Positions 1 to 5,827 of a DNA stretch of 7,602 nt are shown here, piece by piece; the stretch's first letter is position 1, and each line of letters begins with the position of its first letter. The stretch spans positions 510 through 8,111 of the forward strand of contig JAFKFE010000216.1 of NCBI GenBank assembly GCA_017308345.1, in the 5' to 3' direction. A program made the position numbers and the translations under genes. The stretch is from Alphaproteobacteria bacterium. Lineage in GTDB: Bacteria; Pseudomonadota; Alphaproteobacteria; Rhizobiales; Rhizobiaceae. The notes under the pieces were generated by a model, which saw only the letters and a program-made list of their open reading frames with translations, was not told the origin of the DNA and searched no databases.

Positions 1-1006
1 CGCCGGCAGCGGCCAATGCCGAGGCCGGCTCATAGGCGCTGTCGTTGTTGGTCGCGACGACGATCTCGCGGCCGACAAGCACGCCATGCCGGCGCAGATA
101 GCTGAGCGCCGCATCGGCGGACAGGATTCCCGGAAGGTCGTTGTTGGCGAACGGCACGGGACGTTCGATCGCGCCCGTCGCCAGCACGATGCGGCGAGGC
201 CGCACGCGCCAGAGCGTGTCCGGTCTGCCGTCGGAGTGACGCTGGTTGAGCGCGACCAGATTGTGGTCGTAAAGGCCGAAGGCGGTCGTATCGCTCAGCA
301 CCAGCTGGCCGCCGCTCTTCAGCCTGGCGACCGTTGCGTCGACCCACGCCTTGCCTTCGACGCCGTCGACTTCGCCAGCGCGATGGCGCAGCGACCCGCC
401 GGGATGCGTCCTGTCGTCGACCAGCACGACCGAGTGTCCGGCCGCCGCCGCGCTGGCTGCCGCGGCAAGGCCCGCGGGCCCGGCGCCGATCACCAGGACG
501 TCGCAATGATGATTGACCTGATCGGAGACCTGGCGCGGCTTCCAGTCCGGATCGACGATGCCAAGCCCGGCCATGGCGCGGATGCGCGGCTCGAACAGGT
601 GCCAGTCCGGCCACATGAAGGTCTTGTAGTAGAAGGCGGCGGGCAGGAAGCGGGCGAAGCGATCGAGCGCGGCGTTGCGGTCGGTCTCGGCCGTCGGCGA
701 AGCGTTGACGCTCCTGACCTTGATGCCGTCGGCGGCTTGCACGGTCGTCGCCCGTGCATTCGGCACGCGGCCGGCCGCGCTCTCGACATCGACCAGCGCG
801 TTGGGCTCCTCGACGCCGGAGCCCCAGATGCCGCGCGGCCGATGGTATTTGAAACTGCGGCCGACAACGGCCTGGCCGCTCGCGAGCAAGGCGGACGCGA
901 TCGTATCGCCAACAAAACCCTCGACGCGCCTGCCGTCGAAAGTAAAGCTCAGCGGGCGGGAGCGATCAATGTCGCTGCCGCCATCGGCAAGACGGGAAGC
1001 GCTCAT
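1..1006 (-). CDS. soxA: Sarcosine oxidase alpha subunit (SoxA), N-terminal third; 3' end beyond left edge
   Basis: This is the largest subunit of the cytoplasmic heterotetrameric sarcosine oxidase, which demethylates sarcosine to glycine with release of H2O2 and 5,10-methylene-tetrahydrofolate. The frame is open from the ATG at 1006 to the left edge (335 codons, no stop); the family is usually about 950-1000 residues. Residues about 18-100 form the ferredoxin-like N-terminal domain, with the family motif GRSFKYHRPRG (49-59) followed by GVEEPNALV (64-72) and no Fe-S cysteines. A dinucleotide-binding fold follows, with GAGPAG (174-179) ending in the acidic pair DD (197-198), and then ATGAIERPVPF (276-286). 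The NAD-binding domain continues past the edge; the C-terminal folate-binding domain is outside the window. The start overlaps the soxD stop as ATGA, with GGAG 8 bases upstream, indicating translational coupling. An N-methylglutamate dehydrogenase alpha-type subunit is the alternative. Confidence 0.93.
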   Translation of the reverse strand, partial: MSASRLADGGSDIDRSRPLSFTFDGRRVEGFVGDTIASALLASGQAVVGRSFKYHRPRGIWGSGVEEPNALVDVESAAGRVPNARATTVQAADGIKVRSVNASPTAETDRNAALDRFARFLPAAFYYKTFMWPDWHLFEPRIRAMAGLGIVDPDWKPRQVSDQVNHHCDVLVIGAGPAGLAAAASAAAAGHSVVLVDDRTHPGGSLRHRAGEVDGVEGKAWVDATVARLKSGGQLVLSDTTAFGLYDHNLVALNQRHSDGRPDTLWRVRPRRIVLATGAIERPVPFANNDLPGILSADAALSYLRRHGVLVGREIVVATNNDSAYEPASALAAAG

Positions 1007-1272
1007 GCGCCGTGCTCCGTTTCGCCGAGCGCGGAAGAGCCCGACACCTTGTGATTGACGCTGTCGCGGCTCATCGCGAAGAACTCGCCGCAGGTCAGGT
1101 GCACCCAGATCTCGCGGGTCGGGCCCTTGGGATTGTCGCGCATGTGGAGATAGCCTGCCCAGCGCTCGGCCGTCACGTCGCCGCCGTCAGGCCGAAGGTT
1201 GCCGGCCTCGCCGCCATAGTGAAATTCGCTTTCTTCGCGCGGCCCGCAGAACGGACAGGGAAAGAGCTGCAT
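1003..1272 (-). CDS. soxD: Sarcosine oxidase delta subunit (SoxD), zinc-binding
   Basis: This 89-residue protein is the small structural subunit of heterotetrameric sarcosine oxidase, which binds one zinc ion and packs against the alpha subunit. The length fits the family (about 85-110). The N-terminal PCPFCG motif supplies Cys6 and Cys9. FHYGGEAGNLRP (17-28), MRDNPKG (44-50) and EIWVH (54-58) follow the family pattern. The second zinc pair appears to be His58 and Cys61 in HLTCGEFFAMSRDS, an H-x2-C spacing, whereas the better-known SoxD form has H-x3-C (HxxGC). This points to a distinct subtype rather than a damaged gene, since the rest is intact. The gene starts 14 bases after the soxB stop, with a purine-rich AGAAGA just upstream, and overlaps soxA by 4 bases. 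N-methylglutamate dehydrogenase has an equivalent small subunit, so substrate cannot be settled from this gene. Confidence 0.93.
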   Translation of the reverse strand: MQLFPCPFCGPREESEFHYGGEAGNLRPDGGDVTAERWAGYLHMRDNPKGPTREIWVHLTCGEFFAMSRDSVNHKVSGSSALGETEHGA

Positions 1273-1286
1273 CGTCTTCTAAACCT

Positions 1287-2540
1287 TCAATGGGCAATAC
1301 CGGAGCCGGCCGCTTCGTCGACCAGCCGGCCACGGGCGAAGCGGTCGAGATCGAAGGGCCGGCTGATGTCGTGATGCTGGCCGGTGGCAAGCAGATGGGC
1401 GAGCAGCGTGCCGCCGGCGGGGATCGCCTTGAAGCCGCCCGTGCCCCAGCCGCAATTGAGGAAGAGGCCGGGCAGCGGCGACTCGCCGATGATGGGCGAG
1501 GAATCCGGGACCACGTCGACGATGCCGGCCCATTGCCGCATCATCTTCAGCTGGCCGAAGATCGGATACATGTCGAGCATGCCGGCGATCACGCCTTCCA
1601 GAACCGGCAGGTTGCCGCGCTGGCCGTAAGACGGGATGCGGTCGAGCGCGCCGCCGATCACCAGTTCGCCCTTGTCCGATTGGCTGACATAGACGCCGGT
1701 GTCCGGCGAGATCACCACCGTGTCGATGATCGGCTTGACAGGCTCGGACACGCAGGCCTGCAGCGCATAGGAATTGACCGGCAGCCGGAATCCCGCCTTC
1801 GCCGCCAGCACCGACGAATGGCCGGCCACCGCCATGCCCGTGCGCTCGGCCCGGATCGGACCTTGTGACGTGACGACGCCGCGGCAGCGCCCGTTCTCGA
1901 TGATGAAGTCGGTGATCTCGCAGTTCTGGATGATGTCGACGCCGAGGCGGCTGGCCGCGCGCGCGTACCCCCAGGCCACGGCGTCATGCCGGGCGGTGCC
2001 TCCGCTCGGCTGCCAGGTGCCGCCATAGACCGGAAAGCGGGCATCCGGGCTGAAATTGTAGATCGGCACGACGCGGCGCACGTCCTCGACGGAGAACAAT
2101 TCGCAGTCGATGCCGTTGACCTGGATGGCGTTGACGGAGCGCGCCGCGGTTTCCATCGCCGCTTCGCTATGCGCGAGCGTAAGGATGCCGCGCTGGGAAA
2201 GCATCACATTGTAGTTCAGGTCCTTCGAGAGCGTCTTGTAGAGGCTGTGCGCCAGCCCATAAATCGCCGCGCTTTCGGGGTAGAAGTAGTTGGAGCGCAC
2301 CACGGTAGTGTTGCGGCCGGTGTTGCCGCCGCCGATCCAGCCCTTCTCCAGCAAGGCCACGTTGGTGACGCCGTGATTTTTCGCCAGATAGTAGGCCGTT
2401 GCCAGGCCATGCCCGCCGCCCCCGATGACGATGGCATCATAGCGCGGCTTCGGATCGGGGGAGCGCCAGGCCTTCACCCATCCAGTCTGACCAGCAATGC
2501 CTTCCTTGAAGAGCGAAAGCGCGGAATAACGCGTCGTCAT
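1287..2540 (-). CDS. soxB: Sarcosine oxidase beta subunit (SoxB), flavin-binding
   Basis: This 417-residue protein is the catalytic flavoprotein subunit of the heterotetrameric sarcosine oxidase, of the glycine/D-amino-acid oxidase fold. Residues 4-14 (RYSALSLFKEG) match the usual SoxB N-terminus, which supports the ATG at 2540. The FAD-binding motif is GGGGHG (40-45), with the ribose-binding Glu at 65 in LLEKGWIGGGNTGRNTT. GGTARHDAVAWG (180-191) contains His185, the expected site of covalent FMN attachment at the beta/alpha interface. QSDKGELVIGG (287-297), SPIIGESPLPGLF (348-360) and NCGWGTGGFK (362-371) complete the fold. The length equals typical rhizobial SoxB and there is no frameshift. 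It heads the cluster: soxD starts 14 bases after the stop. The region before the ATG lacks a strong ribosome-binding site, unlike the other genes here, so initiation may be coupled to upstream translation. The beta-like subunit of N-methylglutamate dehydrogenase is the alternative. Confidence 0.95.
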   Translation of the reverse strand: MTTRYSALSLFKEGIAGQTGWVKAWRSPDPKPRYDAIVIGGGGHGLATAYYLAKNHGVTNVALLEKGWIGGGNTGRNTTVVRSNYFYPESAAIYGLAHSLYKTLSKDLNYNVMLSQRGILTLAHSEAAMETAARSVNAIQVNGIDCELFSVEDVRRVVPIYNFSPDARFPVYGGTWQPSGGTARHDAVAWGYARAASRLGVDIIQNCEITDFIIENGRCRGVVTSQGPIRAERTGMAVAGHSSVLAAKAGFRLPVNSYALQACVSEPVKPIIDTVVISPDTGVYVSQSDKGELVIGGALDRIPSYGQRGNLPVLEGVIAGMLDMYPIFGQLKMMRQWAGIVDVVPDSSPIIGESPLPGLFLNCGWGTGGFKAIPAGGTLLAHLLATGQHHDISRPFDLDRFARGRLVDEAAGSGIAH

Positions 2541-2572
2541 GCGCTCAAGCCGTCGTCACAGGCCGGAGACAT
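2537..2572 (-). other. Possible 11-codon upstream ORF overlapping the soxB start
   Basis: An ATG at 2572 opens an 11-codon frame (MSPACDDGLSA) whose TGA overlaps the soxB ATG as ATGA. There is no good ribosome-binding site before it, so it may be a chance frame. It is listed because the overlap geometry matches the coupled junctions elsewhere in the window. It could not be translated together with the 24-codon leader candidate without one of them being internal initiation. Confidence 0.15.
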
Positions 2573-2619
2573 TGCTTCGTAAGGGCTGACCGCCCCCTCT
2601 CCAGCTCGAGCTTTTGCAT
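2545..2619 (-). CDS. Candidate 24-residue leader peptide upstream of soxB
   Basis: An ATG at 2619 begins a 24-codon frame (MQKLELERGRSALTKQCLRP then VTTA) ending in TGA at 2545, 4 bases before the soxB ATG. An AAGGGG ribosome-binding site (2626-2631, minus sense) sits 6 bases before this ATG and is better than anything before soxB itself. The arrangement would allow ribosomes finishing the peptide to restart at soxB. The frame stays open upstream to a GTG at 2757, but that extension shows no family resemblance. No run of one amino acid suggests classical attenuation. I do not recognise the peptide. It could be a real leader, a coupling device, or a chance frame in GC-rich DNA. Confidence 0.3.
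   Translation of the reverse strand: MQKLELERGRSALTKQCLRPVTTA
2583..2595 (-). promoter_or_regulatory. Short GC stem-loop between leader-peptide start and soxB
   Basis: On the minus strand GGGC-GGTCA-GCCC forms a 4-bp stem with a 5-base loop, which G-U pairs with flanking bases could lengthen to 6 bp. It lies about 45 bases before soxB and inside the candidate leader peptide. No T-run follows, so it is not an intrinsic terminator. It could contribute to a leader structure, or be chance in GC-rich sequence. Confidence 0.2.
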
Positions 2620-2638
2620 CGAACGCCCCTTAAACACC

Positions 2639-2682
2639 CGCCTTGCCGTTGGTCGCCGAACACCGGTGAACAGCGCAAGGCG
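2639..2682 (-). promoter_or_regulatory. Inverted repeat / potential stem-loop in soxB leader
   Basis: CGCCTTGC (2639-2646) and GCAAGGCG (2675-2682) are perfect 8-base arms separated by 28 bases. The perfect palindrome CACCGGTG (2661-2668) lies near the centre. On the minus strand this sits just upstream of the AAGGGG ribosome-binding site of the leader-peptide candidate. It could be a stem-loop in the sox mRNA leader or an operator for a dimeric regulator. No T-run follows it, which argues against an intrinsic terminator. Confidence 0.4.
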
Positions 2683-2700
2683 TTTACTTAGCGCGAATGT

Positions 2701-2710
2701 ACACCTGTGT
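2701..2710. promoter_or_regulatory. Candidate operator dyad ACACCTGTGT
   Basis: ACAC and GTGT form a perfect inverted repeat around a 2-base centre, 161 bases upstream of soxB. On the minus strand it directly follows a TTGAAT -35-like hexamer, so a protein bound here would sit in the promoter spacer. No regulator gene is present in the window to pair with it. A 10-base dyad can arise by chance. Confidence 0.25.
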
Positions 2711-2869
2711 CCATTCAAAGTGGCGACGATGCGACACTTGATCAACGCTGCCGGCACCTCGCTTCATCCCCGCGATGATTTGAAGGTTCCCGGCGAGACC
2801 TGGACATTGCGCGATCGAAGTCCGCTTTCAAGCGTCGTCGAAGTCGCACAGGCAAAACGATCATGTGGA

Positions 2870-2922
2870 CCGGGGATCGCCGGTTTCTCAAGAAAGACCG
2901 TTACGGCGGCGCCGGGGATCGC
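2870..2922. repeat. Pair of 11-base direct repeats after the hydratase gene
   Basis: CCGGGGATCGC occurs at 2870-2880 and again at 2912-2922, 42 bases (four helical turns) apart, in the untranslated region just downstream of the hydratase stop. It is too short to be a mobile-element end or CRISPR. It could be a pair of protein sites or coincidence. Confidence 0.2.
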
Positions 2923-2946
2923 GGATCTGATGCCGGCTGCGAACGA

Positions 2947-3759
2947 TCAGCGGCTGTTTCTCCAGGCTATGGCCGCCTTCAACCCCTGTTCGGCCCTGAT
3001 GCGGTTGAATTCCAACCGCTCCGCCCCGCCAGCGGTTTCGATGAAGACATCGGTTTCGACCGCTGCAAGCAGGGCGTTGCGCATGCCGCGCATGTCGAAG
3101 CTGCGGTTGATGGCGCGCTTCGTCAACTCGACCGACAACGGGGCGGCGGCGACGATTTCCCGCGCCTTTTCGAGAGCCCGCGAGACATGCTGGCCTTCGG
3201 GGACGGTTTCCGTCACCAAGCCGATCTCGGCCGCGCGTCGCGCGCCGATCCTGTCGTTGCCGGTCAGCAGCATATCCTTGGAATGCTTCGGACCGATCAT
3301 CCACGGCAGCACCATGGCGACGATGCCCGAGCCGAAGCGCACTTCGGGCTCGCCAAAGATCGCATCCTGAGAGGCAATTGCGATATCGCATGCCACCGCC
3401 AACTCAAGCCCGCCGCCGATGCAATGGCCATGGATGGCCGAGATCGTCGGCTTCGGGCAATCCCAGAACTGCATGACGAAATCGAAATCAGCCTCCAGCA
3501 CCCGCCGCCATTCGGCGACGCCGCGGTTGCCTGCCGCGGCCGACTCCTTCAGATCGAAGCCGGCCGAGAACGATCGGCCCTCGCCCGAGAGCACGAAGCA
3601 GCGAACCGACGGCTCCTTTTGCAGGCTGCTTACAACCTCCGTCACCTCGCGCATCAGAACGGAATTGATCGCGTTCAGCACGCGGGGGCGGTTGAGCACG
3701 ATATGCGCAATCCCGTCGTCGCTCACAGCGACGCGGATGGTTTCATAGTCATCGGTCAT
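2947..3759 (-). CDS. Enoyl-CoA hydratase/isomerase (crotonase family)
   Basis: This is a 270-residue cytoplasmic crotonase-fold enzyme, normal length for the family, expected to hydrate or isomerise an unsaturated acyl-CoA. SFSAGFDLKE (63-72) provides the first oxyanion-hole backbone amide. HGHCIGGGLELA (110-121) provides the second, with Gly116. Both catalytic glutamates of classical hydratases are present: Glu119 in GGGLE and Glu139 in FGEPE (equivalents of rat Glu144 and Glu164). The next loop, RFGSGIVAMVLPW (141-153), differs from the usual GAGGTQRL, so the acyl pocket may be unusual. MTDDYETIRV is a plausible N-terminus, with AGAAGG 9 bases before the ATG. The start overlaps the CoA synthetase stop by 11 bases, marking it as the last gene of that operon. 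Retention of Glu119 argues against a hydroxycinnamoyl-CoA hydratase-lyase, which has Ser there. The substrate is unknown. Confidence 0.92.
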   Translation of the reverse strand: MTDDYETIRVAVSDDGIAHIVLNRPRVLNAINSVLMREVTEVVSSLQKEPSVRCFVLSGEGRSFSAGFDLKESAAAGNRGVAEWRRVLEADFDFVMQFWDCPKPTISAIHGHCIGGGLELAVACDIAIASQDAIFGEPEVRFGSGIVAMVLPWMIGPKHSKDMLLTGNDRIGARRAAEIGLVTETVPEGQHVSRALEKAREIVAAAPLSVELTKRAINRSFDMRGMRNALLAAVETDVFIETAGGAERLEFNRIRAEQGLKAAIAWRNSR

Positions 3760-5827
3760 GTTGGATAGCCTTCTTCCGGCGCAATGTCAGGCAGTCGACG
3801 GCGACGGCCCCGTTCGGACCGGCCAGAACAGGATTTATCTCGATTTCGGCGATCCGCGCCTTCGCACCGACCGCCATCGCGCTGAAGCGGGATAGCAGCG
3901 CGCAAAGCGCATCCATGTCGGCGGGTGCCCCGCCCCGCGCGCCCGTCAGCAAGGCGTAGCCGCGCAACCTCTCCAGCGCCCGGCGCGCCTCGGCGGCACC
4001 GAAGGGAGGAATGAGGGTCGCGACGTCACGAAACACTTCGGTGAGAACACCGCCCAGGCCCAGCGTCACGATCGGGCCGAAATCCGGATCCGTGGTCATG
4101 CCCAGGATCAGTTCGACGCCCGAAGCCATGGCCTGCGCCAGGATCGGCGCAGCCGGATGGCGGCCGCGCAGCGCCTCGTAGGCCGCAACCGCCTCATCCG
4201 CGCATTTCAGGTTCAGCACCACACCGCCGAGATCGGACTTGTGCGGGATGGCGGCGTCATCGATCTTCAGCGCGATCGGCCATCCATGCCTGTCGGCGAA
4301 GGCGGCGATCTCTCGCGGCGAATGGATCTCGGCAAAAGGTGCTACGGGGATGCCGGCCAATTCCAGCAGCTTGAAACCATCAGCGCTGCGCAGATTGTCG
4401 AGGGGCGCCGCGTCGACAATGGCCGCCGCATCCGCCGACAGTGGGACGGTCGCGACGCCTTCCGGACTGCGGCGGTCGAACCGGTAGGATTGCAGATGCC
4501 GCAGGGCGGCCAGACCGCTCGACGTCCCCATGAGGACCGCGATCCCTCTTTCCCGCAGGTCCTCGGCGATAGCCGGAGACAGGGTCGTTGCAATATTGCC
4601 CAACAGGGCGACAGGCCTGTCTGTTTGCGCGTGGACCTTGCGGATCGCGTTGGCGGACAGCTCGGAAAAATCCCGGTCCGGCGGCAGGTTGGTCGCCATC
4701 ACCACGATACCGACTTCGGGATCCTTTGCCATCTCGCTCAGCACAGGCGCGATGACATCGCCGCCGTCGCCCCAATCGTCCAAGGGATTGGAGGCTTCCA
4801 TGCCTGGGTCGAGATAGGCCTCGACAGCCGAACGGGTCGAAGGGGCGAGCGAGACGAAGGAAAGGCCGACATCGGCCGCGATGTCGGAAATCAGCTGCCG
4901 TTCGCCGCCGGAATCGGTGCCGAGCGCGACGCCCGGCGCCCTCATGGGACGCGTCAGCGCCAACAGTTCGATTGTGTCGAGCAGTTCGTCCAGCGTGCGC
5001 ACCTGCACCACGCCATGGTGCGCGAAAACCGCCTCATAGGCAGCGTCCGATCCGGAGAGCGCCCCGGAATGCGAGATCGCGAAATGGCGGCTCGCCTCGC
5101 TGCGGCCGAGCTTCAAGGCGACGATGGGTACACCCTTGGCCTCGGCAAGCGCGGCGGCGGCGATGAAGCCTTCGGGATCGCGGATGGTCTCCAGAACACA
5201 AGCGATCACCCGCGTGTCGGTCTCCTCCAGCAGGAAGCGGACGTAGTCGGCCACGGTCGTGACCAGTTCCTGTCCGGCCGAGATCGCGTAGTCGAAGCCC
5301 ATCTGCCGCCGGTTCCCGACCAGACCCGACCAGGTCGAACCCGAATGGGATATCAGCGCCACCCCGGACGGAGCGGGCAGGGAACGAAACGGCATGCCGG
5401 TGAGCTGCAGGCGATCGACCAGATTGACGAAACCCATGCAGTTGGCGCCGCACACAGCCATTCCTGCTTTCGTCGCGACATCGGCGATAGCCTTGCCACG
5501 TGTGCGGCCGTCAGGTGTCTGCCCATAGGCGCGGCTGAAAACTACGGCACCCCCCGCCCCAGCCTCGGCGACAGAGGTGAAAGTGTCCACAAGCAAGGCA
5601 TCGCCGACGGCAAGTGCGGCGCAGTCGACACCCTCCGGTATCGACGCCACATCGGGGTAGCAGGGCTGCCCATCGATCCGCTCATAGCGCGGATTGACCA
5701 GATGGACCTGTCCGGGAAATCCGAGACAGCGGATCGACCGCAGCAGGTTCGCCCCAAAGCTCTCAGGCTTGGGACTGGCACCCACGATCGCGAGCGTCCG
5801 CGGACGCAGCAGCTTCGAAACGGTCAT
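3749..5827 (-). CDS. NDP-forming acyl-CoA synthetase (acetate--CoA ligase family), fused alpha-beta
   Basis: This 692-residue cytoplasmic enzyme converts a carboxylic acid plus CoA and ATP to acyl-CoA plus ADP and phosphate, through a phosphohistidine. Domains run in the fused alpha-beta order, and the length fits. Residues 1-130 are a CoA-binding Rossmann fold with AIVGASPKPESFG (13-25). A succinyl-CoA-ligase-like domain has SHSG (160-163) and the active-site His253 in ISHSGALSG. A second ligase-like domain covers about 300-455 (DSGGERQL, 305-312; NPLDDWG, 347-353). A C-terminal ATP-grasp domain (about 475-692) has KIDDAAIPHKSDLGG (521-535, including the conserved His529), GLGGVLTEVFRD (590-601) and EIEINPV (661-667). 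The ATG overlaps the flavoprotein stop as ATGA, with AAGGG upstream. Family members act on acetate, other short acids and aromatic acids (FerA for ferulate is of this type), so the substrate cannot be named. It probably supplies the CoA thioester used by the adjacent hydratase. Confidence 0.92.
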   Translation of the reverse strand: MTVSKLLRPRTLAIVGASPKPESFGANLLRSIRCLGFPGQVHLVNPRYERIDGQPCYPDVASIPEGVDCAALAVGDALLVDTFTSVAEAGAGGAVVFSRAYGQTPDGRTRGKAIADVATKAGMAVCGANCMGFVNLVDRLQLTGMPFRSLPAPSGVALISHSGSTWSGLVGNRRQMGFDYAISAGQELVTTVADYVRFLLEETDTRVIACVLETIRDPEGFIAAAALAEAKGVPIVALKLGRSEASRHFAISHSGALSGSDAAYEAVFAHHGVVQVRTLDELLDTIELLALTRPMRAPGVALGTDSGGERQLISDIAADVGLSFVSLAPSTRSAVEAYLDPGMEASNPLDDWGDGGDVIAPVLSEMAKDPEVGIVVMATNLPPDRDFSELSANAIRKVHAQTDRPVALLGNIATTLSPAIAEDLRERGIAVLMGTSSGLAALRHLQSYRFDRRSPEGVATVPLSADAAAIVDAAPLDNLRSADGFKLLELAGIPVAPFAEIHSPREIAAFADRHGWPIALKIDDAAIPHKSDLGGVVLNLKCADEAVAAYEALRGRHPAAPILAQAMASGVELILGMTTDPDFGPIVTLGLGGVLTEVFRDVATLIPPFGAAEARRALERLRGYALLTGARGGAPADMDALCALLSRFSAMAVGAKARIAEIEINPVLAGPNGAVAVDCLTLRRKKAIQHDR

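Larger units (their letters stand above)
2541..2946 (-). other. Intergenic region between the hydratase gene and soxB (sox promoter/leader)
   Basis: These 406 bases separate two tightly packed gene clusters on the same strand and hold no open frame that looks like a known protein. This is the only sizeable gap in the window, so it is the natural place for the sox promoter and for the end of the upstream transcript. Structure seen here: an 8-base inverted repeat (2639-2682), a central CACCGGTG palindrome (2661-2668), the dyad ACACCTGTGT (2701-2710), a GC-rich stem-loop (2583-2595), and a short leader frame with a ribosome-binding site (2545-2631). No convincing -35/-10 pair stands out; TTGAAT just upstream of the dyad on the minus strand is the best -35-like hexamer. 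I see no strong intrinsic terminator after the hydratase stop, so read-through into sox remains possible. Confidence 0.6.

Noticed and set aside
86..1054. Plus-strand open frame of about 320 codons
   Set aside because: It lies opposite soxA, whose minus-strand frame shows clear family motifs from the ATG at 1006 to the window edge. The plus-strand product has no recognisable domains.
2581..2620. Possible glycine riboswitch, prompted by GGAGAG upstream of a glycine-producing operon
   Set aside because: Only the short GGAGAG is present; the other conserved aptamer blocks are not seen.
2881..2900. Imperfect hairpin (CGGTTTCTC and its near-complement) after the hydratase gene as an intrinsic terminator
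   Set aside because: The stem has a mismatch and a wobble, the loop is too small unless pairs open, and no T-run follows on the minus strand.
2666..3370. Plus-strand frame crossing the intergenic region into the hydratase gene
   Set aside because: Most of it is opposite the hydratase. The intergenic part has no ribosome-binding site or family resemblance, so a divergent regulator gene is not supported.
2947..3759. Hydroxycinnamoyl-CoA hydratase-lyase (FerB/Ech type), suggested by the adjacent FerA-type ligase
   Set aside because: That enzyme has Ser where classical hydratases have the first catalytic Glu. Here the motif is GGGLE with Glu119 retained.
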